A stretch of 64,000 bases of DNA from Mastigias papua (GCA_964019165.1 OZ025269.1:14471422-14535421); one strand, 5' to 3'; counted from the stretch's first letter, positions 54,801 through 62,751 are shown. Notes: generated from the sequence alone by a model not told the origin. Translations and numbers: made by a program.

Positions 54801-57800
54801 TAAAGATACATAACTTACCGACTTTCTTACGTCTCAAAAATCCGGTACTGTACTGTCTTAACTTTTCGGGCAGAGAAGTACTACTTTCCTATAAACCACT
54901 TTCTTATAAACAAAACGTGCATGAAAATGTATCCTATTTTTCTAACTATCACAACAGAGATAGCTACAAGATTGAACGAATTCAGGTTCTCACGATGTAA
55001 ACATCTCCATACTATCAAACCACCACAACAATGCACAGATTTTTCCCAATTCCTGGATCAGTTAGTTTCACTGATCTCAAAAAAGATCATTTCACAACAG
55101 CACTTTCTGGTACCTAGACTGGCGCACAACCAGGACTTTTGTAGGGGAGGGGTCTAAGCAACAAAAATGGCCACACTAAACAGCTTCTAAAAAGAATGCA
55201 TTGTGAAATCATATTTCTAATATTAACAAACACAAGAAATCTTCAGGGAACTTTCCGGGTTTCGTTACTTTCATGTGTAACAAAGATTATAAGCAAGCCT
55301 ACTTAACAAATATGCAATACAAAGTTTCAAACTTTTTCAAGAAAAAGAGTACTTTTACCTTTCTGAGGAAAAGGGCAGTGGTCTAGACCCCCAGGACCCA
55401 TTCCGTAGTTGCGCCACTGCTAGGACAATTATATCTATTTGAGTAAGTACTGAGACACAGTGTTATGTCTCATATAATAGTCAAAATTCAAGACCAATGT
55501 GCAATAAAATGTCTTGATTTCAAAATGCAGGTGAAAACGAAAATCTTGATTACCAGAAGCTCAAGCAAAAACTTTTTGTCATACGTAACACCTTCTGGGA
55601 CAGCTTTAATGTTTGGCACCAGCCTCAAATGATCAGCAAGCATGTGTAGTTTCTTCCTACTGTAATGAATGAAAACTTACCCAGTTATTGCACAAGTAAA
55701 ACGAGACTGCAATGAAGTATCCTGTCATTCCAGAAATAATAATAGACAAGGATGCCACACCGTACGAAACAAGCTAATCTAACAGCACTTTTTAGCAAAA
55801 CATTACGCCAAATGGTGGGCAGCCACAACAAACTCCGTTTGACAAGCTAGTTGTGCAATACAAGACAGTACAACGGTAAGTCGATTGCATCAGAGTGGAA
55901 GCCAGGAACGTTGGAATAAATTTGTTTTGATCAATAATATCAAAAAGCTGAGAAATAACACATCATACTTGCACCATATATAGGACACAACGTCATCTAG
56001 TCCCAACTGTAAATGGTGCTTGCAATGTAACATTATAATTTATTACATTTAACAAATAGAAATAAATAAAGCCCGTCCCACAATAGACTTCTATTAAATG
56101 TGGAAAATTTGATCAAATTCAAAACAGAGCAATTCAGCATAATTAATGTACATTGTGGCTCTAGAAAATTGCTGCATACTTCAATTGCACTGAAAAAATA
56201 TTTGCCAATGAAAAATTCATGACACAAAGAAAATACCTTAAGACACCAAAGAGTTTTATCAGACTTTCTCTTTTATCAACATTTGCAACATTTCCCATGC
56301 AAAAATCTAGCAGATCGTCTCTCAAATGCTTAAAGGCTGCTCTCTGCAATGACGTTATTTTCTCGCAGTGCAAGCCTGACATTTCATGGTCTGTAAGTGC
56401 AGTTCCTTTGAAAAAAACAAGACGGATAGTGACGGTAATACTAGTTAGAAACTGCAGTTCTATTCTGATACGCAGAAACAGGATGGCAAAAACCGGAGCC
56501 ATGCAATGTGACAAACCTTAATGCGGTATATCCTTGTATTTATCCGGTACTATAGACGCTTCCGAGCCATTTTGGGGTCCACCATCAGTAAGAAATGGAG
56601 AAATGTTACAGGGGGCTACAGGGGACATACCTTATGCACTTATGATAATGCTAGCACATTGAAACGACTTGAAAGATCTTAGAATTTAAAGATGATAGCT
56701 ACGATCTGCGATCAACCAATTTAATCTACTTATATAAGGCCAAACAAATGAGAAAAAAGGATTCAAATCCAAGAAAAATAAGAAAAAAATCAACAGGCCG
56801 GTTAATTGCCAACGGTTAATCGAGGGTGTATTGTATATTAATGAGATGGTATCTACCAGTGTAGTCATTGATCTCAAATCTTGAGTAGAACTGAAGAGCA
56901 TCAACAAGCTGCAAACAAAGATATACAATCAGCTGCAGAGATTAAAGGCAGAGGAATTTTTCATCCCAAATTAGTAAATACTATAGTGTAATAGTAGGTA
57001 CCAAGGCCAATGGGATGAAAAAACCTCAAACAAAGACAAAACATAAATCTAGAGAGCTTTTGGTATCATGTGCATCAGAGACTCTATAACGCATTAAATT
57101 TCGATCTCCGACTTCCGGTCAATATATATAGACTGTACACAAATAACATCTTTAGATGATATGACTCGTTAAATTAGTTACCTGATTAAACAAATGACCA
57201 TCTACTTCTCTTTTAGCCAAGTTGGAGAGCTTACACCTTACCTAAAAACAAGAAAGCCAACGCATATGTTCATATTTAAGTATCAACACAGAGACACAAA
57301 ACCTCAACATGTACCAAATAATAACCGGATTGAACTTCAAGCCCATGTTAGCGCTAGCTAGGGTATTTCTTTGTTTAAAACTTCTCATTCCCTTACATGC
57401 TTTATTACAAGACAATTTTTTCCGCTCAGTACTGAAACTGTCTTAGCTTTCTCATGATTTCAGAACAAAAATTTTCATAAGATTGTCTAAGAGGGAATAT
57501 CTGAGCTTGTGTAACAGTGCAGTGCTACCAAGTCAAACAGGTACTTCACAAACATGATACCGAAATACAAAGATTATTACAGAAAGTCTATGCAAGTTAA
57601 AAAAAGATGATAGGCTGATAATTGCTATTTCAAAAGTGTATCAACTTAACAACTTTCTTAAGTCTCGAAAATCCAGTACTGCTTTCTTATAAACCACTTT
57701 CTTACAACAACGTGTATGTCTGTAGGTTAGGGTGAGGCTTGAAGATCTTCATAGCATAGTAAAAGGTGGCTGAGGGTATCTTCACCTCGTCTATATACTC

Positions 57801-59957
57801 TATACTTCACATTCTCCTATACTCTACATTGTAAGGTCTTACTCTCTATACCTCTCTGTAGCTTTTGTCACAATTTCCTGTTCATCTACGGTTAGTATAT
57901 ATCCTTTCAGGTGTGACCTGAGGTTTCATTTCTTCGGTCAAATAGTAAATAACGGTTGATCTCAATCCAGGGTCTCTCATCAATATCTAGTAGCATCAAC
58001 GTGTAACTTTACACTGCCGGTTGTCGAAATAGTCATTTGCGAAGACTGCTGTGACAATTGAAGGGAGATCTTTTAAGTAACGATTCGAAACTACATAGCA
58101 AAAAAGGAGAGCATAGACGCCTCTACATACCACTAAATGATGATCATCCATTAGAACGTTAAAGAAACGTCTAGTTGGAAGTACTGACTGCAAAGTGAAA
58201 GAGAAATCAATTGTTTTAGAAGATGCAAATATCGTAGCAGATTATCTAGCAACCGTTGTTTCCATTTTCAAAGCTTCCACCTGTTTCTTCCTTTCATATG
58301 AGGAATAATGCACCAGTCAGGCGAGTTATCTTATACATCGAAAATATATAATGGTTTCAGGCTCTTAATGCAATATCATGGCTCCAATTGTGCGCCATTT
58401 AACCAGCAACCAAAATAAACGATATAATGAGACAAAATGTCAAGTAACCAACATAAGCTGAACGTTTGTTCAAACAAAGGAGCACTAGAAATATATCTAT
58501 CTGCTGAACATAGGATTTTCGAAAAAAATGTGTATTTTCGACAGATCGAGAGTAAATTCGATGCATGTCACCAAGAAATAGTCTGAGAATCGTGCTATAC
58601 TAGTCTGTTGGACTTGCATACAGACCAAGGTATGTTAACTTCCCTACGTTTCTTTAAGAAATTCAGTCAACATCCAAGTCTTCCTTATTTTGTTGTTTAC
58701 ATGAGATAAGCAAGCTGAATTGTTAAGATGAAAAGGTCTTGAAAAGAGCATAACTAAGTTAAGTAAGGCTGTCTGCTAAATCTGTGTAAGCTATTATGTA
58801 TTATTATGGCTTAACGAACAAGGGTGCTAATATAGTTAACTAAACCAGGGCATGAAACACTTCAAGGTAACCCTGGCTGATAGATCGGTCCCACTATAAA
58901 CACACGATGGAAACCAGGTATTACAAAATCATACTAAACAAAAGGAATTTCACGACACTGTACTTACAATTACCAAGATTCAAACCATGCTTACTACTTC
59001 CACAGGCATTCAAGAATATTTCTGTCCCTACTGATAATGTGGTTTGAAAAAATTCTATGACCCATTAAATGAGCTGGGATTTGTTTCTAAGTCATTTCAA
59101 ACATGTACTATTCTTATCCTAAAACTAAAGATGATTGTGGAATCTCATGAAACATGTCTTACAAACTATAATCTATCGTGGTTTATGTCAAGTCAATCTG
59201 CAATTATATTTACAGTAAATCCACGACATTAGCCCCACTGGGGGTTATTTATCTTTTATACCTTTTGGATGGGAGCTTATTCGAGGGGAGGGCTTATTTG
59301 AGGGGGGCTTGCAAAACTATCTGACACGTGCCACAAGAAATCTTATTCTCCCTCATATAAAAAGAACGGACTAAATATCGGCACCAATCTATAATAAGCT
59401 CATCATGCAATGGAGGCTTATTCGAAGGGGGCGTACTAAGTGCTTGAGGCTCCAGCATGGGGACTTATTTAAGGGGGGAGCTTTTTGAGGCCGTGGGAAA
59501 TTCGAGGATGTAAAGCATGTGTGCGTTTGGTTGCGCACACTATTTAAGTATGTATGTACTGATGATGCATACTCAATGATTTACGGTATGAATACCAATT
59601 AATCCTACGAGTTATGGTAAGAACAGAAACAATGGAAAAACATGCAAAATGCATTGTCTACTTTTCAGGTATTGCGGGACGATTTAAAAAATGCGGAATA
59701 ACAGAACTTACAATGAAAAATGCAGCCAAAACCAAAAGCTTCAGGCTATATAAAGACTGAAGAACTAGAACTCAGGCAACAAAATGAGAATTTCAGAAGG
59801 TTTACTATCAACCTATCCAGGAAGATCATGGGAAGGATATCCTAGCGGTATTTGACGAGATTAAACAAAGATGTAAACCAAACTGTACTTACCAACAGGT
59901 CGATTACAAGTTCAATAAATCTCTCACAGTAACTCCGTGTATCTTTATTTACAGAGC
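15784..59957 (-). CDS. AQR: Aquarius / intron-binding protein 160, spliceosomal SF1 RNA helicase (40 exons resolved, both ends incomplete)
   Basis: AQR is a nuclear ATP-dependent helicase of the UPF1-like SF1 group. With XAB2, ISY1 and PPIE it forms the intron-binding complex that holds the intron upstream of the branch point. The exons translate to a near-continuous match to animal AQR. Walker A GPPGTGKT is in exon 23, MEEAAQ (Walker B equivalent) in exon 33, GDHHQLPP across exons 34-35, [10 protein letters not shown] in exon 37, and [10 protein letters not shown] plus [14 protein letters not shown] in exon 38. All 40 exons have GT donors, AG acceptors and consistent phases, totalling 3407 nt. 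Human AQR is 1485 residues. About 230 N-terminal residues and the acidic C-terminal tail are missing here, probably outside the window or in exons I could not find. No internal stop or frameshift was seen, so the gene looks functional. Exon coordinates are in the five entries that follow. Confidence 0.95.
16108..16385 (-). repeat. Right arm of the long inverted repeat pair
   Basis: Reverse-complement partner of 12811-13093. It lies in the AQR intron between exons 39 and 40, while the other arm is outside the resolved gene, so the 3.57-kb structure spans exon 40 of AQR. That makes a single transposon containing both arms unlikely unless the exon was captured; two separate insertions of one repeat family fit better. 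Confidence 0.9.
16440..16650. repeat. Dispersed repeat with GGTTAATTTTTGTAGTGTAG
   Basis: It shares (A/G)CCTAGGT(G/T)AACC(C/T)(A/G)GGTTA and GTGTAGTGT-like words with a piece at 11515-11575. It has imperfect internal inversion (GCTTGGGTTAA / TTAAACCCTAGG). Probably a small foldback element in an AQR intron. Confidence 0.4.
19095..19460. repeat. Dispersed repeat rich in GGGGCTTATT(C/T)GA words (reverse orientation)
   Basis: AAGCCCCCTCGAATAAGCCCC at the left and TAAGCCCTCCCCTCAAATAAG with GGGGGCTTAATTGAAT at the right. The same words occur inverted at 59232-59515. It looks like a non-autonomous DNA element inside an AQR intron. Confidence 0.55.
19476..19540. repeat. (AATC)n microsatellite
   Basis: About 15 tandem CAAT units. 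The Ser-Ile-Asn-Gln periodic frame through it is an artefact. Confidence 0.95.
19805..20090 (+). repeat. Dispersed repeat family C, copy 1
   Basis: It matches 55135-55430 in the same orientation over nearly 300 bp: GGGGTCTAA, GATTATAAGCA, AGTTTCAAA, CAAGAAAAAG.GCACTTTTACC and CCCCAGGACCCA. Both copies are in AQR introns. Copies have diverged by substitutions and small gaps; no coding frame survives. Confidence 0.7.
20383..21083. mobile_element. Probable non-autonomous Tc1/mariner-like element
   Basis: The left end carries AAAAGTCCTTGGACACTT and the right end its reverse, AAGTGTCCCAAGGACTTTT, about 700 bp apart. No transposase frame is seen between. TIRs of this style are typical of mariner-like elements, but the superfamily is inferred from the ends only. 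Confidence 0.5.
21102..21260. mobile_element. 159-bp MITE with ~60-bp inverted repeats
   Basis: TAAAGCCTGTTTTCCACTAG...TCGCGCGATG at the left is mirrored by CATCGCGCGA...AGTGGAAAACAGGCTTA at the right. Flanking TA dinucleotides could be the target duplication. It would fold into a long hairpin. It sits in an AQR intron. Confidence 0.8.
22556..22890 (+). mobile_element. Dispersed repeat family B, ~330 bp, TTATATAAGAAAC ends
   Basis: It starts TTATATAAGAAACGAACTC and ends TCATATTTCTTATATGATTG, an inverted pair. The internal CTTTCAGGCTGGATATTTCTT, CTTTTCAAGTTTACTGT and TTTGAGCCTCAT blocks recur near 4690-4925, 37760-38080, 43395-43715 and, reversed, 50640-51005. No transposase; probably a MITE family. 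Confidence 0.65.
22900..23940. other. Intron sequence, nothing specific seen
   Basis: Part of the ~7-kb intron between AQR exons 35 and 36. AT-rich, with no repeat or coding pattern I can support. Confidence 0.4.
23945..24600 (-). pseudogene. Non-LTR retrotransposon (CR1/Jockey/I-like), degraded 3' end of the reverse transcriptase ORF
   Basis: Minus-strand translation, with several stops and frameshifts, gives the ordered C-terminal hallmarks of these LINEs. They are IHPSVE then CSHVR (the P.MEYCSH block), [44 protein letters not shown], and a last block with IWNGLPS before [10 protein letters not shown]. The catalytic RT motifs are missing, so the copy is 5'-truncated, as is common for LINE insertions. 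It lies in the ~7-kb AQR intron, in the same orientation as the gene. The exact clade cannot be fixed from this short piece. Confidence 0.65.
25328..25917 (-). mobile_element. RLE-type non-LTR retrotransposon, second (5'-truncated) copy
   Basis: Minus-strand coding from about 25915 to 25492 gives [20 protein letters not shown], then [20 protein letters not shown]. That is the PD...ELT restriction-like endonuclease core, aligned with the copy just upstream. About 160 bp of 3' UTR follows, ending in a run of A on the plus strand near 25328, with a shared AATGGCAGTGTAGAATTGGC-type block. The 5' end of this copy abuts the 3' end of the neighbouring copy, so they form a head-to-tail pair. Confidence 0.75.
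25919..27760 (-). mobile_element. RLE-type non-LTR retrotransposon, longer copy with RT FADD motif, defective
   Basis: On the minus strand, after a (TTA)n tract, coding resumes with [20 protein letters not shown] (RT palm motif with the catalytic Asp pair). It shifts frame near 27540, runs through the thumb and linker (27549-26890), meets an in-frame TAA at 26890-26892, and continues in the same frame at 26868-26170. The last part has a Cys/His knuckle ([17 protein letters not shown]) and the endonuclease core RPDLILHN...[12 protein letters not shown]. This order of RT, zinc knuckle and PD-(D/E)XK-like domain is that of R2/R4/NeSL-type elements. A frameshift and a stop make it inactive. The N-terminal half of RT is missing. 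Confidence 0.85.
27765..27846. repeat. (AAT)n trinucleotide repeat
   Basis: About 27 units, reading as poly-Leu in one minus frame, which is an artefact. It marks the 5' junction of the RLE retrotransposon copy. Confidence 0.97.
28918..28990 (-). tRNA. tRNA-like sequence, probable pseudogene or SINE head
   Basis: On the minus strand 73 nt begin GATCCGA and end TCGGGTC, pairing as a 7-bp acceptor stem with one G-T pair. An A box (TAGCACAGTTGG) and a B box (AGTTCGATCCA) are in place. The anticodon stem does not pair (TCAAC against ATCTA) and the D stem is poor, so no anticodon can be named. It lies 66 bp before AQR exon 35 on the plus-strand scale, inside the intron. A decayed tRNA or the head of a tRNA-derived SINE is most likely. 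Confidence 0.45.
29057..33013 (-). CDS. AQR: AQR exons 31-35 (motifs II and III; 31-nt microexon)
   Basis: Exons: 32983-33013, 31104-31210, 30580-30651, 29667-29726 and 29057-29184. The 31-nt exon 31 encodes [10 protein letters not shown] plus one base and is flanked by TTTTAG and GTAGGT. Exon 32 has [20 protein letters not shown], exon 33 [15 protein letters not shown] (motif II), exon 34 [10 protein letters not shown] and exon 35 [18 protein letters not shown] (motif III across the junction), ending AQGRARP. The intron between exons 33 and 34 contains a 14-unit 20-bp array that stops 33 bp from the exon 34 acceptor. Confidence 0.94.
29760..30041. repeat. 14-unit, 20-bp tandem array with a dyad in each unit
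   Basis: Each unit holds a CTCA(T/C)GCGAATGAG core, whose CTCA and TGAG ends are inverted, joined by TCTAGG-like hexamers. Fourteen imperfect units are countable. The array fills the part of the AQR intron just before the exon 34 acceptor, starting 33 bp from that exon. Unit differences show it is not freshly expanded. Confidence 0.92.
31963..32300 (+). mobile_element. Dispersed repeat family A (TTATAAGAAAG ends), copy
   Basis: It begins ATAAGAAAGTGGTTTATAAG, continues with GCAGTACTCGACTGCTCAAA and ends with the TTTTAGCACTGAAACCACGA / AAGAAAATTTCGGCACTGGG block. Parts or whole copies also occur near 40150-40200 with 40500-40580, at 52445-52560, 54561-54912 and 57395-57715. All are in AQR introns. 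No coding frame. Confidence 0.6.
34008..41254 (-). CDS. AQR: AQR exons 23-30 (RecA-like domain 1 with Walker A)
   Basis: Exons: 41144-41254, 39608-39717, 39337-39403, 38359-38427, 36534-36578, 35357-35422, 34897-34944 and 34008-34049. Exon 23 begins [20 protein letters not shown] (Walker A, Lys in GKT) and ends in the TLIVTHSNQ motif Ia. Exon 24 has [16 protein letters not shown] and exon 25 [15 protein letters not shown]. Exons 26-30 ([69 protein letters not shown]) make the insertion between motifs Ia and II. A ~908-bp hAT-like element sits in the intron between exons 26 and 27, and a TIR-derived minisatellite between exons 29 and 30. Confidence 0.94.
34501..34679. repeat. 15-bp minisatellite grown from a MITE terminus, with the remaining MITE end
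   Basis: Seven full CGCTGGCCCTGTTGA-type units (34501-34605) are followed by the subterminal CTTCCTGAAG block and a GGGCCGGCGTT...GGCCAATAAGATAG end. That end is the right terminus of the MITE family at 10108-10695 and 11873-12615. The repeat unit itself matches the TTGACGC(T/C)GGCCC stretch of the family's left terminus, so the array appears to be an internal amplification of TIR sequence. It lies in the AQR intron between exons 29 and 30. Confidence 0.75.
36669..37576. mobile_element. hAT (Charlie-like) non-autonomous element, 908 bp
   Basis: The left end CTGGGGTGGCCAAACCGTGG continues CTCACGAGCCACATGCGG, and the reversed right end starts CAGGGGTGGCCAGACGG and has GGCGAGCCACATGCGGCC. These are close to the widely distributed CAGGGGTGGCC TIRs of hAT-Charlie elements. 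I saw no clear 8-bp target duplication and no transposase frame. It sits in the AQR intron between exons 26 and 27. Confidence 0.8.
37760..38080 (+). mobile_element. Dispersed repeat family B, copy
   Basis: Same blocks as at 22556-22890: CAGCCTAGATGTTACTTAAA, GAGACGGATGTTGTTCGTAT, CTTTTCAAGTTTACTGTTGA and TTTGAGCCTCATG with a terminal TTTCTTATATAA. In the AQR intron between exons 26 and 27, next to the hAT element. Confidence 0.6.
39785..39995 (+). repeat. tRNA-derived SINE-like repeat
   Basis: An A-box-like TAATGGTTAGAGCAC and a B-box-like GTTTCGAACC are followed by a body with CAATGGTTCAG and CAACAGGCACTCCCTAAC. The body is shared with 60922-61170 in the same orientation. A 176-codon frame across it is not a gene. 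Lies in an AQR intron. Confidence 0.55.
42030..52708 (-). CDS. AQR: AQR exons 10-22 (middle region and start of the helicase core)
   Basis: Exons: 52660-52708, 52273-52324, 51707-51733, 51114-51213, 49992-50089, 49200-49272, 48922-49028, 48226-48285, 47871-47980, 46463-46553, 46168-46208, 43935-44066 and 42030-42099. Landmarks: FAGWARMAQ, the 27-nt microexon PITEFHIVQ (51707-51733), [69 protein letters not shown] and [19 protein letters not shown]. Exon 21 encodes a charged linker ([17 protein letters not shown]) less conserved than the rest, at the same place as the acidic linker in vertebrate AQR. The introns are mostly short here (171 bp between exons 15 and 16, 254 bp between 19 and 20). 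Confidence 0.93.
42231..42266 (+). other. PLE-type terminal motif
   Basis: CTGATGATGGTATGAGTACC then ATGCCGAAACATGTCT. A 6-bp hairpin (ATGGTA/TACCAT) sits between CTGATG and GCCGAAAC. The following AAATT...GTCGTTTTTCT matches the flank of the palindrome at 14772-14851. Hammerhead ribozymes have CTGANGA - stem II - GAAA; here an extra GCC separates stem and GAAA, so activity is doubtful. Confidence 0.5.
43395..43715 (+). mobile_element. Dispersed repeat family B, diverged copy
   Basis: It contains CTTTCAGCTTGGATGTTTCTT, TTCAAATTTACTTCTGAGGC and TTGAGCCTCGTG, aligned with 22556-22890. It lies in the intron between AQR exons 21 and 22. Confidence 0.55.
45157..45195. repeat. (GAAT)n microsatellite
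   Basis: About nine TGAA units in the AQR intron between exons 20 and 21. Confidence 0.9.
45508..45765 (+). repeat. SINE-like repeat with A-rich tail
   Basis: An A-box-like GAGTGGCCAAGCTAGC head, a central GGAAGGGACGTTAAACTAGG block and an (AAACAAC)n-rich tail. The TCCCATGCCTGGATGCGGCA block recalls conserved central domains of several animal SINE families, but the family is not identified. Confidence 0.55.
50179..50427. mobile_element. Foldback element between 13-bp direct repeats
   Basis: GAAATTTACAACA occurs at 50179 and again at 50415. Between them lie inverted arms: ACTCCATATGAGTTTTCACA at the left and TGTGAAGACTCATATGGAGT at the right, extended by matching TTTCAAAACTAC / TAGCTTTGAAAT. 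An (ACAACG)n tract follows at 50426-50478. It sits in the intron just 5' (higher coordinate) of AQR exon 14. Confidence 0.65.
50640..51005 (-). mobile_element. Dispersed repeat family B, reverse copy
   Basis: Reverse-orientation copy: CTTGAAAAACTATTTTTGCA, AATACAAACAACATCCATCTC and CCAGGCTGAAAACAGAAAG mirror the blocks of 22556-22890. In the intron between AQR exons 13 and 14. Confidence 0.55.
53136..59957 (-). CDS. AQR: AQR exons 1-9 as numbered here (helical N-terminal region)
   Basis: From the 5' side the exons are 59893-59957, 58131-58187, 57182-57241, 56857-56908, 56237-56405, 55554-55659, 54412-54483, 53983-54031 and 53136-53228. Landmark translations are [75 protein letters not shown] and [19 protein letters not shown], all conserved in animal AQR. 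This is the alpha-solenoid (armadillo-like) N-terminal part. The first exon starts with two bases of a split codon, so at least one more coding exon must lie upstream. I searched 59958-64000 by eye and did not find it. Phase bookkeeping holds at all eight junctions. Confidence 0.93.
54561..54912. mobile_element. Dispersed repeat family A, complete-looking copy (~350 bp)
   Basis: The left end GTCTGTTTATAAGAAAGTTT and the right end ACCACTTTCTTATAAACAAA form an inverted pair. The internal AGCACTGAAAAC and AAAAATCCGGTACTG blocks match the copies at 31963 and 57395. Non-coding; probably a MITE family that has spread within this gene's introns. Confidence 0.65.
55135..55430 (+). repeat. Dispersed repeat family C, copy 2
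   Basis: Same-orientation homologue of 19805-20090 (see there). It ends CCCCCAGGACCCATTCCGTA. It lies beside AQR exon 6. Confidence 0.7.
57395..57715. mobile_element. Dispersed repeat family A, copy
   Basis: It shares TTTTTCCGCTCAGTACTGAA, TCTTAGCTTTCTCATGATTTC and AAATCCAGTACTGCTTTCTT with ACCACTTTCTTAC at the right end. In the AQR intron between exons 2 and 3. Confidence 0.6.
59232..59515. repeat. Dispersed repeat rich in GGGGCTTATT(C/T)GA words
   Basis: Blocks such as GGGAGCTTATTCGAGGGGAG and GGGGCTTGC repeat at both ends. Inverted homologue of 19095-19460. Confidence 0.55.
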
Positions 59958-60921
59958 CTAAATGTAAAAAAATACAAAGATGTAAATATGTCTTTAATTG
60001 AGTTTGTGCGTTTGTGAGTTTGTATGTGTTTCTGTGTGTAAATAAATAACTACTAAAACCAATATGTATTTCAAGTTAGTTAAAAACTGGTTTACACGGC
60101 CGTCTTCTGCTAACATTTCGAGAATGGTGGCTTCTCAGGTGCTTCAAGAACAAATTTTTCATTGAAAGGGGCCATACATTTACCACTTTCATACAAAAGC
60201 ACTGAAAATCTGACCCTCTCTTCCACCTACAAACATCTAATAGTGTCGAAATGCAGGGTTCCCAGATTTGTGGATGTTCCGTTGTCTTTATAAATCCCCT
60301 AACTGGCCATACATTCAAAATGGGTTAGAAATAACGTTACACTATAGTTGCAGAAAATCTTGCAAAATTAAGCATTTTGACTATATTTATCTGAGTACAC
60401 ATTTCGATTTTCACAACAAATTTCTAACTTAAGTTACTCAACCAATAACACATCTTAGTCAGAAACAAAAAACAAAGTAGCGAAAGTGTGCATAAGAGAT
60501 TTTTTATGAATGGCAAGTGACAAAATGCGGATGTCCACATTTCAGTGTTAGAGCCACCCTTTCCTGCACCATCCACAACCATCCACGATTGATGGTCATT
60601 TTTATTGATCCCCCTCCCTCCTCCATGTGGACGTCACAAAGGTACGGTGACAAACCACTTCACACATTGTGCTATAATGTGAAATTTGAGAAGCCTCCAT
60701 TATGTATGGTGTCCAGAAGTTGATATCATGGAAGTTGTTCGCATAAATATCCTCAAGGAAGAGCTCTGCAGTAGATGGACAAGTCGAGACTATTTCAGGT
60801 GAAATTCAAGGCATTAGGGACACTAAACCGTCTTTATACGGCGTTAAATAAGACATTGAATTATTCCAAAAAAAATGAATCACAAAGTAGAAAGGTAATG
60901 GGAAATTTCACCAACAACACA
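59958..60921. other. Presumed AQR intron, no exon found
   Basis: The next upstream AQR exon must end with one base of a Gly/Arg/Ser-type split codon and encode a segment like the vertebrate RRFLSQLIQKF region. I did not find it here. The open frames at 60076-60318 and 60517-60723 have no recognisable domain. Confidence 0.4.
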
Positions 60922-61170
60922 GCGAAGGGGCAAAGTGGCCAAGTGGGTAGAGCGCTTGACTGCTGAGAGGACCATCGATTGTTTCGAACTGAACCCTTGG
61001 ATCATAGTTACGATGCTCGCTCACTGTCCGCCCATAAGCAAATAGGTACATGGTGGCAACATTAGGGAAGATAAAGGCGGCGAGGAAAGAAACTGGCCAC
61101 CCTGCCTCACTATGCCGACGGCTCAGGAAAAGAGGCCTCTCTAACAGGCACTCCCCAATGTACGGAATTG
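60922..61170 (+). repeat. tRNA-derived SINE-like repeat, second copy
   Basis: The head AGTGGCCAAGTGGGTAGAGC is A-box-like, with GTTTCGAACTG as B box. The body GACGGCTCAG...CTAACAGGCACTCCCCAA matches 39785-39995. Confidence 0.6.
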
Positions 61171-62742
61171 TACATGAAACTATCCTGTACCTTATAATAT
61201 GGAGAGAGAGAGGAGAGAAAGCATGCAAAAAACCATATGGAAGCCTCACAGCTGCACTCACGATTGACTATGCAACAAGCAAAGGTGCAAGAAAATATGT
61301 ACTTTCTGGTCTCTGACTGATTAAAATGGCAGGGCGTCTATTAATTTTTGGAATTTTTCCAACTTCCCCGAGGTTACTAGGACTCCCGCTTATTAATTTT
61401 GGGAACCAGGGCGTGAAAGATAACAAGCATTTTCACAGGTCAAATTGATGGCGATTCTGAATGATGCTAAGACTTCTGAAGCTAATACTTGCACTGTTTA
61501 GATACAGTCACTTTTTGCTTTTTTAAGCTTTTCAGGAAAAAAAACAAGTGTTTGAGTTTTACTTATTCGATCTGGATGTCACCGCGCTCTGATGCGACTC
61601 AGCAACTCTACGGAGAGTGTCTGTTAAACACTTTGTATAATAAGAGTATAATGATTGCAAATACTAAGGTTCAATATCGCCGAGATTTAAGAATAATCTA
61701 AGAGTAATATTGGGCTCAAGATCGGCAAACCTTACGAATATTAAGGCTGGATATAAAGCTAGGAATTCCTATAGAGAAATGTGTAGATCATAACCTTAAT
61801 TCAGCAGCTTCTACCTATAAACTTTGAAAACAACTTTAGCGTAAAAAGGTTCTTGTGTGGAGGGGACTTGAAGTGAAAATTTCAACATAACTGGCTCTTA
61901 AAGCCCGGGTTCCTTCCTATACGCGGGCTATTATTCTTCTACTTCTACTTCATTCTCATTTTACAGCTAATCAGACATTATTCTCAGACAATTCCAGTCC
62001 CTCGTTCCCGGTGGGTCAACTATCGCTACACAAGGATGTAGCTATTATTCTACTAATTAGCTGTAATGTAGCTATTATTTTAACTTAGCCTACTGAAAAT
62101 AAATAAATGATGATGATGATGATGATGATCGCTGTCAAGTGTAAGCACCTACGTCTGAGGCTCTAGAAAATGGACTCCTTTCTCTGATTTTTAGCTCAAA
62201 TTTTACCACCGTTTTCTTCGAAACCAGAGAAAGCTTAGAGCCTTATTTTAGAAAATCAAAGATAAATGTTGAAGTTGAACCTACAAATATCCATTTTCCT
62301 AGATCTTTTATTGTTTTCTCTCAGAAACATCCCTTTTTAAATTTACATGTCCCAGGCTTAGCATGAACGTGCACCCCTTCTCAGAGATTTTAAAGACACG
62401 GGTGCTTACACCTGACAATGAGAGCTGACCAACTGAGTCCTCGTTTAATAATTTTCAAAATTTTTTCCAACCCCCTTTAACAGAGACCAAACAGTAGGCT
62501 TTGCACACTAACTATTGAGAGAAACTATAAAATAAATTGAAAATTCGAAGTAATAATAGAGCAATATACAACAGCATGCTTCCACGAGCGAAAATCTCGT
62601 CGATTCTGCATGCCATATGTTGGGGAAAAAGGAAATAGGAAAAGACAAACTGAAACCATATAGGTATCCTTGTGTAGGCAGTCAATTGCCATAAAAGAAA
62701 CTTCACCAGAAAAGTACGAAACAGTTTAACTGAAAAGTAAGG
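61171..62742. other. Non-coding stretch, repeats only
   Basis: It contains an imperfect GCGTCTATTAATTTTTGGAA / CCGCTTATTAATTTTGGGAA pair (61330-61430) and a short (ATG)n run (62108-62129). No gene seen. Confidence 0.4.
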
Positions 62743-62748
62743 AAAAAA
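62743..62748 (-). terminator. RNA polymerase III terminator for the Ser-Gln tRNA pair
   Basis: Six T on the minus strand, 3 bp past the tRNA-Gln 3' end. No comparable T run exists between the two tRNA genes. Confidence 0.7.
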
Positions 62749-62751
62749 TTA

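Noticed and set aside
60076..60318. 80-codon minus-strand frame upstream of AQR exon 1
   Set aside because: It does not resemble any part of AQR and has no usable splice signals in the needed phase.
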